A stretch of DNA of 64,000 nt from Natrinema versiforme (GTDB taxonomy: Archaea > Halobacteriota > Halobacteria > Halobacteriales > Natrialbaceae). The notes beneath the pieces were generated by a model. It saw only the letters and a program-made list of their open reading frames with translations, was not told the DNA's origin and ran no database searches. How positions within the stretch are numbered: the first letter of the stretch is position 1; the number at the start of each line of letters is the position of its first letter. The position numbers and the translations under genes are program-made. Of this stretch, positions 16,405-25,462 are shown one piece after another. Location: positions 2,852,001 through 2,916,000 of the forward strand of contig NZ_CP040330.1 of the NCBI RefSeq assembly GCF_005576615.1, read 5' to 3'.

Positions 16405-17304
16405 TCAGGCCTCGAGAATCTCGTCCTCGTCGGCCTCGGGGACGACGAGAGAGCCGTCGAGGACGGTCACGCCACGGCCGCCGACCCGCACCCCGTCGTC
16501 GAGGCGAACCCGGACGATCCCCGGCCGGTCGACGTAGTGGCCCTGCTCGAGTCGAAGTTCCTCGGGGAGGTCGTCGTCGAACGCGCCGAAGCGGTCGAGG
16601 TACGCGCCGACGGCCCCGCTCGCGGTGCCGGTGACCGGGTCCTCCGGGACGCCGGCACCCGGCGCGAACATGCGGCCGTGGACCGTCGACTCGGCCTCGA
16701 GCGCGTCGAAGGTAAAGAGGTAGACGCCCGCGGCGTCGACCGCATCGGTGAGGGCTTCGATCGCGGCCATATCGGGCGCTGCGTCGCCGACATCCGAGAG
16801 GTACGTGATCGGTGCGATCAGGAACGGCAGACCGGTCGAGGACACCGCCAGCGGGATATCGGCGCTCGCGCCCTCGAGGGCGGCCCGATCGACGCCGAGT
16901 GCGTCGGCGACGCGATCGTAGCCCACGTCGATCTCGCGGATCGTCGGCTCGTCCTGTGTCATCCAGACCGTGCCGTCGTCTGCGACCTCGATCTCGAGCG
17001 TCCCGACGTTCGTCTCGAGGGTCGTCGTTCCCGTCGCGAGGCCCTCCTCGTGGAGGTGTGCGAAGGTGCCGATCGTCGCGTGGCCACAGAGGTCGACCTC
17101 CTGTGTCGGCGTGAAATAGCGAATCCGTCGGTCGGCGGTCTCGCTCGAGCGGAGAAAGGCCGTCTCGCTGACGGCCATCTCGGCGGCGATCGCCTGCATC
17201 TGGTCGTCCGAGAGGCCGTCCGCGTTCGGCACGACCCCCGCCGGGTTCCCGGTGAGCGGTTCGTCGGTGAAGGCGTCGACCTGCAAGACCCGAATCGTCT
17301 CCAT
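16405..17304 (-). CDS. PhzF-family isomerase/epimerase-like protein
   Basis: A 299-residue PhzF/diaminopimelate-epimerase-fold protein with two pseudo-repeated lobes. The N-lobe has VDAFTDEPLTGNPAGVVPNA and the catalytic-Glu segment MAVSETAFL. The middle contains RYFTPTQEVDLCGHATIGTFAHL, a PhzF hallmark. The C-lobe has RMFAPGAGVPEDPVTGTASGAVGAYL, the matching anion-binding loop. PhzF itself isomerises a phenazine precursor, but most archaeal homologues are of unknown substrate and no phenazine genes adjoin. The start at 17304 begins the conserved VLQVDAF strand. Confidence 0.9.
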   Translation of the reverse strand: METIRVLQVDAFTDEPLTGNPAGVVPNADGLSDDQMQAIAAEMAVSETAFLRSSETADRRIRYFTPTQEVDLCGHATIGTFAHLHEEGLATGTTTLETNVGTLEIEVADDGTVWMTQDEPTIREIDVGYDRVADALGVDRAALEGASADIPLAVSSTGLPFLIAPITYLSDVGDAAPDMAAIEALTDAVDAAGVYLFTFDALEAESTVHGRMFAPGAGVPEDPVTGTASGAVGAYLDRFGAFDDDLPEELRLEQGHYVDRPGIVRVRLDDGVRVGGRGVTVLDGSLVVPEADEDEILEA

Positions 17305-17392
17305 ACGACGTGGGTCGGGCGACCGGCGTATGAATCCTCGGTCCATCGGTCGAGCGACCGGCGGCTCGGCCCCCGCCGGTCGGTCGGCTGCG

Positions 17393-18727
17393 TTACAACC
17401 CGCCGATCCAGTCGGCGAGATCGGTGACGACCTCCTCGGCGACGTTGTTACGAACGGCGTAGGCGAACTCCACGGACTCTCCCTCGCCGGGCATGAACAG
17501 GTGATTGAGCCCGTCGTAGGTCTCGAAGTCCGCCGCCGAGTCCCCCTCGAGTTCGGACTGCCACCGCTCGAGGTCGTCGGCGGCGCTGACCTGAAAGTCG
17601 CGTGTCCCCTGCAGGAAAAACAGGGGTGCCTCGATCTCCGCAGCGGTCCCGAGATGGTCGTAGGACTCGAGGCTCTGCCAGAACGCGCCGGGTTTGTTGA
17701 GCAGCGTTTCGTCCGCCTCGTACTCTCCCGATCGAACTCGTTCGATCTCGTCGGTCCAGGTTTCGTAGACGCTCGTCAAATCTCCCCACTCCTGTGACCC
17801 GACCGACGCCTTGTGCTCGAGTTGCTCGAGGGTCAGGTCGTGGAACGGCCGCGCCGGCGCGGCGAGGCCGACGACGCCGGCGAGATTCCCGTCTCGAGCC
17901 GCGATCCGCGGCGCGGCCCGTCCGCCGAGGCCGTGGCCGACGACGGCGATCCGATCCGGGCCGACGCCCTCGACGCTCCGCAGGCGCTCGATCGCGACGA
18001 GCGCGTCGTCGACGGTGACGCGGTCGAGGGTGTACTCGGTGCCCGTGACCTCGCAGGCGGGGACGCGCTTGTCGTATCGAAGGGTCGCGACGCCCTGCGT
18101 GGCGAGCCCCTCGGCGAGGTCCGTAAACAGCTGGGTGCCGCCGCGGGCGGTGTCGGCGGTCACCGGTCCGGAATCGTGGACCAGCACGACCCCGGGGACG
18201 CCGTCGCCGTCGGCCGGCGTCGTGACGGTACCGGGGAGCGAACAGCCCTCGACCGAGAGCGTCAGGTCCGTCTCAGTGACCGCACTCGAGTCGACGTACG
18301 ACGGCCGTTCGTACTCGTCGGTGACCCCGCAGTCGACGATCCGCGATTCGGTGTCGACGACGACGCGGCAGTCGTGATCGCCGCGGGCGAATGACAGCGT
18401 CAGATCGACCGCCGACGCCCCGTCGCCCGTCGTCACGCTCGTGTCGGCGATTTCCTCGAACGAGCCGCCGACCGCGCCGTACCCCATCCAGAGCCGCTCG
18501 AGACGGCCGGGGTCACCGTATCGGTCCTGTTCGCTCGAGACGAATCGTTCGCTCGCCCGTTCGAACTCCCCGTTCGCGAGGTTCTCGACGAACGCCGTCG
18601 CGACGGTTTCGTCGCTCGTCGGGCCGCTTTCGTCGTCCGTGTCGGCGAGCAGGTCGGCACAGCCGGCCGCTGCCGACGCCGTCGCCGTCGATACCGCCGC
18701 CAGTACGGTCCGCCGTCGAGGTGCCAT
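17393..18727 (-). CDS. Tat-exported alpha/beta-hydrolase lipoprotein with Gly at the nucleophile position
   Basis: A 444-residue predicted lipoprotein. The signal is MAPRRRTVLAAVSTATASAAAGC (Tat, lipobox Cys23). Residues 40-150 resemble a DUF3887-type domain (VENLANGEFERASERF). Residues 155-440 form an alpha/beta hydrolase with an oxyanion strand (GVVLVHDSGPV) and a nucleophile elbow. The elbow reads VVGHGLGG, so Gly266 replaces the expected Ser of GHSLGG. The acid (LQGTRDFQV, Asp377) and His (GLNHLF, His409) remain. TATA-like CTTTATCC sits about 27 bp upstream of ATG 18727. It may be inactive or a binding protein, or the change may be a single-base error. Confidence 0.85.
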   Translation of the reverse strand: MAPRRRTVLAAVSTATASAAAGCADLLADTDDESGPTSDETVATAFVENLANGEFERASERFVSSEQDRYGDPGRLERLWMGYGAVGGSFEEIADTSVTTGDGASAVDLTLSFARGDHDCRVVVDTESRIVDCGVTDEYERPSYVDSSAVTETDLTLSVEGCSLPGTVTTPADGDGVPGVVLVHDSGPVTADTARGGTQLFTDLAEGLATQGVATLRYDKRVPACEVTGTEYTLDRVTVDDALVAIERLRSVEGVGPDRIAVVGHGLGGRAAPRIAARDGNLAGVVGLAAPARPFHDLTLEQLEHKASVGSQEWGDLTSVYETWTDEIERVRSGEYEADETLLNKPGAFWQSLESYDHLGTAAEIEAPLFFLQGTRDFQVSAADDLERWQSELEGDSAADFETYDGLNHLFMPGEGESVEFAYAVRNNVAEEVVTDLADWIGGL

Positions 18728-18854
18728 CGATACCGAAGCGACCACGGTCTGTCGGATAAAGACACGGTCGATTCTCTGTGGCTGTATTCAGTTTTGATAT
18801 GCGAAGGTCCGCGACCCTCGAGTCCGCGGGTTTGCGGAGCCGCGAAGCCACGTA

Positions 18855-20300
18855 TCAGTCGTCTCCCGGTTCCTCGAGCGAGTCGGCGCGGTCGTGGTCC
18901 GCCATCGGCGGCAGCTCGCCCGACTCGTGGGTCCCCACCGGCGGCCGGTTGACCTCGGCGGCGGACGAGGACTCGAGGTCGGTTCGGTCCTCGCCCTCGA
19001 TGGCCGCCATCTCGCCGTCTTCGCGTGCGTCCTGATCGATCCGCATCGAACAGAACTCGGCCCCGCACATCGAGCAGAAGCGGGCCTCCTTGTAGTTGTC
19101 TCCGGGCAGGGTCTGGTCGTGGAACGACCGGGCGCGGTCGGGATCGAGCGCGAGTTCGAACTGCTCGCGCCAGTCGAATTCGTATCGTGCTTCGGAGAGC
19201 GCGTCGTCCCAGTCGCGCGCGCCGGGGCGTTCGTTCCCCACGTCGCCGGCGTGGGCGGCGATCCGGTAGGCCGCGAGGCCGTCGCGAACGTCCGCCTCCT
19301 CGGGGAGCCCGAGGTGCTCCTTCGGGGTGACGTAACACAGCATCGCGGCACCGGCCTGGGCTGCCATCGCCGCACCGATGGCGCTCGTGATGTGGTCGTA
19401 GCCCGGCGCGATGTCGGTCACCAGCGGCCCGAGGACGTAGAAGGGTGCGCCGTCGCAGACCTCCTGCTGGCGCTCGACGTTCTCGGCGACCTTGTGCATC
19501 GGGACGTGGCCCGGCCCCTCGACCATCACCTGTACGCCGTGGTCCCAGCCGACGCGGGTCAATTCGCCCAGCGTGTCGAGTTCCGCGTACTGGGCCTCGT
19601 CGCAGGCGTCGGCCAGACAGCCGGGTCGCAGGCTGTCCCCGAGACTAAAGGTGACGTCGTGCTCGGCGAAGATTTCACAAATCTCGGGGAAGACCTGATA
19701 GAACGGGTTCTGATCGCCGTTCGCTTCCATCCACTTGGCCATGATCGAGCCACCCCGCGAGACGATCCCCGTCTTCCGGCCGTCGGTCAGCGGCAGGTGC
19801 TCGGCGAGGATCCCCGCGTGGATCGTCATGTAGTCGACGCCCTGCTCGGCCTGTTTCTCGACGACCTCGAGCAGCAGATCGGTCGTGATCTCTTCGGGGC
19901 TGCCTGCCTGCTTGACCGCCTCGTACAGCGGCACCGTGCCCAGCGGCACCGGCGAGTGCTCGACGTGGGCCTCCCGGATCTCGTCTAAATCGCTGCCCGT
20001 TCCGAGGTCCATCACCGTGTCCGCGCCGTAGTGAACCGCGGTGTGGAGCTTCTCGAGTTCCGTCTCGAGGTCGCTGGTCGTCTCGCTGTTGCCGATGTTC
20101 GCGTTGACCTTCGTCGCGAACTCGCGGCCGATGATCATCGCGTCGAGCGCGTCGTGGTTGACGTTCGCCGGAATGACTGCCTGTCCGTCGGCGACCTGCT
20201 CGCGGACGAACTCCGGATCGCGGTTCTCTCGCTCGGCGACGCGTTCCATCTCGGGCGTGACCGTCCCTTCACGGGCGGCCTGAATCTGCGTCTGCGCCAT
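18855..20300 (-). CDS. thiC: Phosphomethylpyrimidine synthase ThiC
   Basis: A radical-SAM-like enzyme that rearranges aminoimidazole ribotide into HMP-phosphate for thiamine synthesis. All ThiC landmarks are present in 481 residues: [18 protein letters not shown] near 42-59, DLGTGSDL near 98-105, [12 protein letters not shown] near 160-171, [11 protein letters not shown] near 181-191, [11 protein letters not shown] near 218-228, and [10 protein letters not shown] near 261-270. The C-terminal cluster motif is CSMCGAEFC (Cys409, Cys412, Cys417). A 55-residue acidic tail follows. The gene is leaderless, with a TATA box 28 bp upstream, so no TPP riboswitch can precede it. Regulation is expected at the promoter. 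Confidence 0.97.
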   Translation of the reverse strand: MAQTQIQAAREGTVTPEMERVAERENRDPEFVREQVADGQAVIPANVNHDALDAMIIGREFATKVNANIGNSETTSDLETELEKLHTAVHYGADTVMDLGTGSDLDEIREAHVEHSPVPLGTVPLYEAVKQAGSPEEITTDLLLEVVEKQAEQGVDYMTIHAGILAEHLPLTDGRKTGIVSRGGSIMAKWMEANGDQNPFYQVFPEICEIFAEHDVTFSLGDSLRPGCLADACDEAQYAELDTLGELTRVGWDHGVQVMVEGPGHVPMHKVAENVERQQEVCDGAPFYVLGPLVTDIAPGYDHITSAIGAAMAAQAGAAMLCYVTPKEHLGLPEEADVRDGLAAYRIAAHAGDVGNERPGARDWDDALSEARYEFDWREQFELALDPDRARSFHDQTLPGDNYKEARFCSMCGAEFCSMRIDQDAREDGEMAAIEGEDRTDLESSSAAEVNRPPVGTHESGELPPMADHDRADSLEEPGDD

Positions 20301-20323
20301 CGATAACTAGGTTGTACCATTCG

Positions 20324-20331
20324 ATTATAAA
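20324..20331 (-). promoter_or_regulatory. TATA box of thiC
   Basis: TTTATAAT on the minus strand is centred 28 bp from the thiC ATG. The spacing leaves no room for a leader. Confidence 0.6.
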
Positions 20332-20435
20332 TCTCCGGCGGTTCGGGTCGGCGACGGTCGGGCCGCTGGCCGGCGCGATCCGTTTCAGCCGACTTAAGGG
20401 GACCGCGCTCGAGACACCGGGTAGGTGGCCATCAG

Positions 20436-21131
20436 ATGTCCGACTTACCGGACGATTTCGACTGTACGATAACCAACTGGGAGTATATCTACGGCCTGTG
20501 TCGGGACGTGAGCGACGATATCCGCGACGACGAGTTCGAACCGGATGTCGTCGTCGCGCTGGCTCGAGGCGGCTGGTTCGCGGGGCGGTGTCTCTGTGAC
20601 TTCCTCGGACTGGACGACCTGACGAGCCTGAAGATGGAACACTACGTCGGCACCGCCGAGAAGTCCGGCGAACCGACCGTCCGCTATCCGATGCCAGAGG
20701 GCAGCGTCGAGGACAAGGACGTCCTCATCATCGACGACATCGCCGACACCGGCGGCTCGATTCAGCGGGCCTACGAGTACGTCGACGACCGCGACGCCGG
20801 CGAGGTCCGCACCGCGACCCTGCAACTGCTCGGTACCAGCGAGTTCCGCCCCGATTACGTCGGCGAACGCTTAGCGGAGTGGACGTGGGTCGTCTACCCC
20901 TGGAACTTCATCGAGGACATGGTCGACCTGATCACCAGCGCGATGGAGAAAGCCGACCAGCAGTCGTTTACCGAGGAGGAGATCCGCCACTTCCTCACCG
21001 AACACCACGGCATCGAGCGCATCGAGATGGAGATCGCCCAACCCGACCGCCTGCTGGAAGTCCTGAGCGAGATGGAACGGCGCGAGGTGCTCGAGTCGGT
21101 CGGAGCCGACGAGTGGGCGCTCGCCGAGTAA
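20436..21131 (+). CDS. Phosphoribosyltransferase family protein
   Basis: A 231-residue type I phosphoribosyltransferase. The PRPP-binding loop is DVLIIDDIADTGGSIQRA near residues 90-107, and DVVVALARGGWFAGRCLCDF near 37-56 matches the PRTase core of xanthine/hypoxanthine-type enzymes. The C-terminal 80 residues are helical and acidic and extend beyond the minimal fold. It may salvage a purine base, or act as a PRPP-responsive regulator, as some archaeal homologues do. Purine specificity cannot be told from sequence. It is divergent from thiC. Confidence 0.83.
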   Translation: MSDLPDDFDCTITNWEYIYGLCRDVSDDIRDDEFEPDVVVALARGGWFAGRCLCDFLGLDDLTSLKMEHYVGTAEKSGEPTVRYPMPEGSVEDKDVLIIDDIADTGGSIQRAYEYVDDRDAGEVRTATLQLLGTSEFRPDYVGERLAEWTWVVYPWNFIEDMVDLITSAMEKADQQSFTEEEIRHFLTEHHGIERIEMEIAQPDRLLEVLSEMERREVLESVGADEWALAE

Positions 21132-21253
21132 CGCGTCTCGTCGGGTCGTGTCTTTCCTCGAGACGGTAGTTCGTTCTCGATCCCGACTCGGGGACGTTAA
21201 TCACGGGAATCCGGAGTACTTACACATACGGTTACTGTAGGAAATACCACACG

Positions 21254-21862
21254 ATGCCCGCCGAGGATGAGTTATGGTATCCGTCCGTAGACGACATCTT
21301 GTTGCTTCATGACGATATTGTCTCGGAAGACGACGAGGCCAGTACTGGCGTTACCGATCCAGACAGGATCGAGTTTGCTATCGATTACGTCAAACACGGC
21401 CATTTCGGCGCGGTGCCGGAAACGATTCACGAAAAAGCGTTTCACCTGATGCGACTACTCGCATCGAACCATTGGTTTGTCGATGGTAACAAACGGACCG
21501 CCCTGAACACCACCGAACTCTTCTACCTCGTCAACGGATACGAACTCGATTACGGTGAAGACATTCGGTCGATGCTGAAGCTCTTCTCGGTGAGGGAATC
21601 GCTGATCGATCGAGAGATCGGACCGAACTATCTCGACGATCAGACGGTCCCACTTGAGTTAGATGATGAGACCGATCCGTGGGCCGCACTCAGCGTTCTC
21701 CTTGCCGCCGTTGCCGTACAGTATCTCGATGTCGATCCGGACGAATATCTGCCCGACGAGTACGACGAAGCGACGCTGCGCGATGAATGGGATCTGACCA
21801 CGATATACGACGGAACCGTTAACAATGATGGCGACGAAGAAACACCGGAAAATGGCAGCTGA
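21254..21862 (+). CDS. Doc/Fic-family toxin
   Basis: A 202-residue protein with a Doc-type Fido domain. The active-site motif SNHWFVDGNKRTAL spans residues 71-84. It follows the Doc form (H-x-F-x-D-G-N-K-R) rather than the AMPylating Fic form with HPFxxGNGR. Doc enzymes phosphorylate EF-Tu. Family membership is clear, but the archaeal target (an EF-1A equivalent) is inferred. Asp- and Glu-rich N- and C-termini flank the domain, and the codon choice looks less GC-rich than in neighbours, which fits horizontal acquisition. The next gene overlaps its end by 38 bp. Confidence 0.82.
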   Translation: MPAEDELWYPSVDDILLLHDDIVSEDDEASTGVTDPDRIEFAIDYVKHGHFGAVPETIHEKAFHLMRLLASNHWFVDGNKRTALNTTELFYLVNGYELDYGEDIRSMLKLFSVRESLIDREIGPNYLDDQTVPLELDDETDPWAALSVLLAAVAVQYLDVDPDEYLPDEYDEATLRDEWDLTTIYDGTVNNDGDEETPENGS

Positions 21863-22061
21863 CGAAAGCGTCCCCGATGGTTCGCGGAGTAACCTGCTCG
21901 AGCGGCTGCTTGAAGACGTACGAGAACAGTACGTCGAAGAACACGGCGAAGAGCCGCCGGAGGAAGTGATGCGCGACGCTCGCCGAGATCTACTGCGGTC
22001 GTTAGCTAAAAAGGGACGTGACGAACACCGGGACGTGTACGATGCGCTGGCGGACGAATAG
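21825..22061 (+). CDS. Probable antitoxin partner of the Doc-type toxin
   Basis: A 78-residue, highly charged helical protein (LLERLLEDVREQYVEEHGEEPPEEVMRDARRDLLRSLAKKGRDEHRDVYDALADE in pieces). It starts within the toxin gene in another frame. Two adjacent ATG codons at 21825 and 21828 are candidates, with a third at 21852. It carries no ribbon-helix-helix motif that I can be sure of. Its role as antitoxin is inferred from size, charge and overlap. The order is toxin then antitoxin, the reverse of phd-doc. Confidence 0.6.
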   Translation: MMATKKHRKMAADESVPDGSRSNLLERLLEDVREQYVEEHGEEPPEEVMRDARRDLLRSLAKKGRDEHRDVYDALADE

Positions 22062-22208
22062 CGCTGTCGTCTCGTTCTCAACTCACAGCTGCTCAATTCG
22101 TTTTTACAGGAAACTATCACCAGTTACAGACAGTTCACTACACGGCACTCGGCTTACCGGTCCGATCGAGCAGGTGAACATCCCGTGTATCGACTCGAGT
22201 CCGCGTCG

Positions 22209-23654
22209 TTACTCCGCGACGGAGTCGGTCTCGCTCGAGTCGGTCGTCTCCGATCCCGCCTCGCCCTCGTCGACCAGCGTCCCCTTCCACGTGCCGCGGC
22301 TGAACCACGCGACGGCGGCGATCGCGCCGGCGATATCGCCGATCACGACGCCCGTCCAGATGCCGGTCGGACCCCAGCCGGCGACGAAGATCAGGTAGTA
22401 GGTGACGGGGACGCGGACGATCCACAGCCCGAGCACCGCGAACGCGAGCGCCGTCTTCGTGTTTCCGGCCCCGCGGAACGCGCCCTGAATCACCTGTAAC
22501 ACCCCCATGAAGGCGAAGCCGACCGCGGCGAATCGGAGGTAGGTCACGCCGTAGTCGATCGTCGCTTGCGTTCCGGCGGCGTCGGCCGTGACGAACACCG
22601 AGACGAACGGCTCCGGAAAGAGAGCGGCGAGTACCCCCGCCGCGAACATGACAGATCCGATCACGCCCGCCGCGAGCCGGACCGCCCTCGCCGCCCGGTC
22701 GGGTTCGCCCGCGCCCAGATTCTGGCCGACGATCGTGTCCGTCGCCTGCCCCATCCCCAGCGCCGGCAGGAACGCGAGCGAGATCAGCCGATTCCCGAGT
22801 CCGTAGGCCGCAACGACCGCCGGCGGGAAGGTCACGACCATCGCCGTCATCGCGACCAGCGCAAGCGCCGTCATCGACTGCTCGAGTGCCGTCGGGATCC
22901 CCAGCCGCGTGATCTTCGCGACGTACTCGCGTCGCGGTCGGAGATGCGAGGGCCGGATGTCGGGTCCCACGTCGGTGTAGTACAGTAGGTAAAACCCGAT
23001 CGCCGTCGCGATCCCCCGCGAGATGAGCGTCGCGACGGCGGCTCCCTGCACCTCGAGGCGCGGGAGGGGGCCGACACCGAAGATGAGCAGCGGATCGATC
23101 GCGACGTTGATGACGACGCTGACGAGCATGACGCGCATCGGCGTTCGCGTGCTGCCGTAGCCGCGCATGAGCGCGACGAAGACGAAGAAGCCGAAGAGGA
23201 AGGGAAGCCCGAGGAAGAACACCCGCAGATACTCGGCGGCGAGCGGGATGATCGCGGCCTGGGTCTCGGCGTCGGCGGGCAAGACGGCGAGCATCGGCTC
23301 GGTTGCGACGAAGCCGAGGGCGCTCAGCCCGACCGCGACCAGCGAGACGAACGAGAGCGTCTGGCCGGCGATCAGCCCCGCGTCGCCGCTCTTCGCGCCG
23401 GTGTGCTGGGCGATCAGGATCGCGCCGGCCGTCGTGAAGCCGCCGCCGATCGCGATCAGCAGGAACAACAACGGGAAGGCGAGGCTCACCGCCCCGACCG
23501 CGTCGGGTGAGAGCGCGCCGAGCCAGAAGGTGTCGCCGACGTTGTAGGCGACCTGTAACAGCTGGATGACGATCAGCGGCCACGCCAGACGGATCATCGG
23601 CCGCACGAGGGGACCGTCGGTGAGACTGCCATCCGAAGCCTCGTCGAAAGCCAT
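22209..23654 (-). CDS. MATE-family efflux transporter
   Basis: A 481-residue polytopic protein with about twelve hydrophobic segments arranged as two six-helix lobes. MATE landmarks include IRLAWPLIVIQLLQVAYNVGDTFWLG at the start, MRGYGSTRTPMRVM in the middle and GRGAGNTKTAL-like AFRGAGNTKTALAFAV in the second lobe, which mirror each other as expected for the pseudo-repeat. MATE proteins export organic cations or drugs by Na+ or H+ antiport. The substrate is unknown. The ATG at 23654 begins just before the first helix. A longer in-frame start at 23813 would add an arginine-rich leader and overlap the mtnP promoter. Confidence 0.92.
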   Translation of the reverse strand: MAFDEASDGSLTDGPLVRPMIRLAWPLIVIQLLQVAYNVGDTFWLGALSPDAVGAVSLAFPLLFLLIAIGGGFTTAGAILIAQHTGAKSGDAGLIAGQTLSFVSLVAVGLSALGFVATEPMLAVLPADAETQAAIIPLAAEYLRVFFLGLPFLFGFFVFVALMRGYGSTRTPMRVMLVSVVINVAIDPLLIFGVGPLPRLEVQGAAVATLISRGIATAIGFYLLYYTDVGPDIRPSHLRPRREYVAKITRLGIPTALEQSMTALALVAMTAMVVTFPPAVVAAYGLGNRLISLAFLPALGMGQATDTIVGQNLGAGEPDRAARAVRLAAGVIGSVMFAAGVLAALFPEPFVSVFVTADAAGTQATIDYGVTYLRFAAVGFAFMGVLQVIQGAFRGAGNTKTALAFAVLGLWIVRVPVTYYLIFVAGWGPTGIWTGVVIGDIAGAIAAVAWFSRGTWKGTLVDEGEAGSETTDSSETDSVAE

Positions 23655-23811
23655 ACCCCGATAGTGATCGCGGCGGTACTTGGGTGCTCGTGACCCGTGA
23701 TAGCGACGGCCACCGGATCGAACCGCACAACGGGGGTCGGCGGTAGCCATCCGCATTGCAGGGCTGACCGATATCCGCGCGTTTAGGGTCCTGCTTGACA
23801 GATGTCCGTGC

Positions 23812-24669
23812 ATGACGATCGGCGTTATCGGTGGCAGCGGTATCTACGACGCACTGCCACTCGAGAACACCCGCAAAGAAGCAGTATCGACACCCTACGG
23901 CGAACCCAGCGAGGCGGTCACGCTCGGCGAACTCGCCGGGACGGAGGTCGCGTTCCTCCCGCGCCACGGCGAGGACCACCAGCATCCGCCGACCGACGCG
24001 GCCTACCGCGCGAACATCTATGCGCTCAAATCGGTCGGCGTCGACCGGGTCATCGCGACCAACGCGGTCGGGAGCCTGCGCGAGGAGCTGCCGCCGCAGA
24101 CGCTGGTCGTCCCCGACCAGATCTTCGACCGCACGAAACACCGCTCGCCCACCTTCTTCGGCGACGGAATGGTCGTCCACATGGGCTTCGCCGATCCCTA
24201 CTGTCCCGCGATGGTCGACCACCTCGCGACCGCGGCCGAAGAGGCGACCGACGACACGAAAACCGAGGAGGGCGGCACCTACGTCTGCATCGAGGGCCCG
24301 CAGTACTCCACGAAAGCCGAGAGCGAGTTCTACCGCGATCAGGGCTGGGACGTCGTCGGGATGACCGCCATCCCGGAGGCCAAACTCGCCCGCGAGGCCG
24401 AACTGAGCTACGCCACCGTCGCCGGAGTCACCGACTACGACGTCTGGAAGGACGACAGCGAGGTCACCTTGGACGAAGTCCTCGAGAATGCCGCGGCGAA
24501 TCGCGAGGCGATCAACGCGGTCGTCGAACGTGCCATTCGAACGATGCCCGAGGACTTCCACAGCGAGGCGTGGACCGCCCTCGAGGGCACCATCAACACG
24601 CCACAGGAGGCGATTCCCGAGGACACCCTCGAGCGCGTCGACCTGCTGGCCGGCGACTACCTCGAGTAG
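23812..24669 (+). CDS. mtnP: S-methyl-5'-thioadenosine phosphorylase
   Basis: Splits methylthioadenosine with phosphate into adenine and methylthioribose-1-phosphate in methionine salvage. At 285 residues it has the PNP/MTAP fold: GVIGGSGIYDALPLENT at the N-terminus (phosphate loop), FLPRHGEDHQHPPTDAAYRANIYAL near 46-70, ATNAVGSLREELPP near 83-96, and EGPQYSTKAESEFYRDQG followed by VGMTAIPEAKLARE near 180. The phosphate and ribose contacts match MTAP more than bacterial PNP. It ends immediately before the oppositely oriented gene at 24670. Confidence 0.93.
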   Translation: MTIGVIGGSGIYDALPLENTRKEAVSTPYGEPSEAVTLGELAGTEVAFLPRHGEDHQHPPTDAAYRANIYALKSVGVDRVIATNAVGSLREELPPQTLVVPDQIFDRTKHRSPTFFGDGMVVHMGFADPYCPAMVDHLATAAEEATDDTKTEEGGTYVCIEGPQYSTKAESEFYRDQGWDVVGMTAIPEAKLAREAELSYATVAGVTDYDVWKDDSEVTLDEVLENAAANREAINAVVERAIRTMPEDFHSEAWTALEGTINTPQEAIPEDTLERVDLLAGDYLE

Positions 24670-25326
24670 TCACTCGAACGCGCGTCTGAGTTCCAGCGCG
24701 GTCGTCTCGTCACTCCGGTCGACACGGCGGGCGCGCTCGAGGCGACCGGCGCTGGGGTCGACGTGCGTCGTGGCGGTCGACGGCGCTGTCGGTCCCCGGT
24801 TCCGGTTCTGATTCTGATCCCGGTGCCGATCCCCGTCTCGACCTCGACTCCGCTCCCCCTGCGGTACCGTCGGCTCCGGCCCCGCGACTCGTTCAGCCTC
24901 GGGACTCGAGCCCGCGCCATCCGCGAGCCCGATACAGTCCGCACAGAAGTCGTTGTGCCCCCACTCGAGGGTGTGCAGCGGCACGCCGAGGACGACGATC
25001 TGCTTGGCATAGCGACGGTGCGTGCCCGATTCCACGAGCGTCTCGCAGCGAACACACCGTCGGCGCTCGGTCTCGAACGGCTCCTCCTCGACGCGGTATT
25101 CGACTCCGAACGTATGGGCCGGATACAACGGCAGGCGACTCACGAGGTGGAGACCGACCAGCACGAGCAAGACGCCGACCGCCGAGAGCCACATCCCTGT
25201 CGTCGGGTCGGTGACGGTGATCGGCCCGACCAGCGCTCCCGCGAGGAGTGCGATCGGCAGGCACCTCCGGATCAGCGCGAACGTCTCGATCCGGGTGCGA
25301 AAGAGGACATCGTCCGGCCTCGTCAT
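24670..25326 (-). CDS. Membrane protein with CXXC zinc pairs and a Q/N/R-rich tail
   Basis: A 218-residue protein. Two hydrophobic helices near the N-terminus (RCLPIALLAGALVGPITV; LSAVGVLLVLVGLHLVSRL) are followed by a zinc-like domain with CVRC and CADC pairs around RRYAKQIVVLGVPLHTLEWGHNDF. The C-terminal third is low complexity with Arg, Asp, Gln and Asn (DGDRHRDQNQNRNR). The start at 25326 is chosen over an upstream in-frame GTG or ATG because the first helix begins soon after. No family name is known to me. Confidence 0.6.
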   Translation of the reverse strand: MTRPDDVLFRTRIETFALIRRCLPIALLAGALVGPITVTDPTTGMWLSAVGVLLVLVGLHLVSRLPLYPAHTFGVEYRVEEEPFETERRRCVRCETLVESGTHRRYAKQIVVLGVPLHTLEWGHNDFCADCIGLADGAGSSPEAERVAGPEPTVPQGERSRGRDGDRHRDQNQNRNRGPTAPSTATTHVDPSAGRLERARRVDRSDETTALELRRAFE

Positions 25327-25462
25327 CGACCCGACGTTTCGCCGGTGCGGGCTAAACGCTTGTGGGCGTTCGAGTCGATCGGGTTCGGATCCGGCCCGTT
25401 TCGGAGCAGGGGAAACGCACCGCTCGAATTCGCGAAGCGGTCCCGACGACAACAGTCGGCAT

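Noticed and set aside
20301-20435. A TPP riboswitch before thiC
   Set aside because: The TATA box is 28 bp from the start codon, so the mRNA is probably leaderless and cannot hold a riboswitch.
22138-24561. An 807-residue minus-strand ORF spanning MATE and mtnP regions
   Set aside because: It is out of frame with both genes, and its sequence is arginine-rich and lacks any domain pattern.
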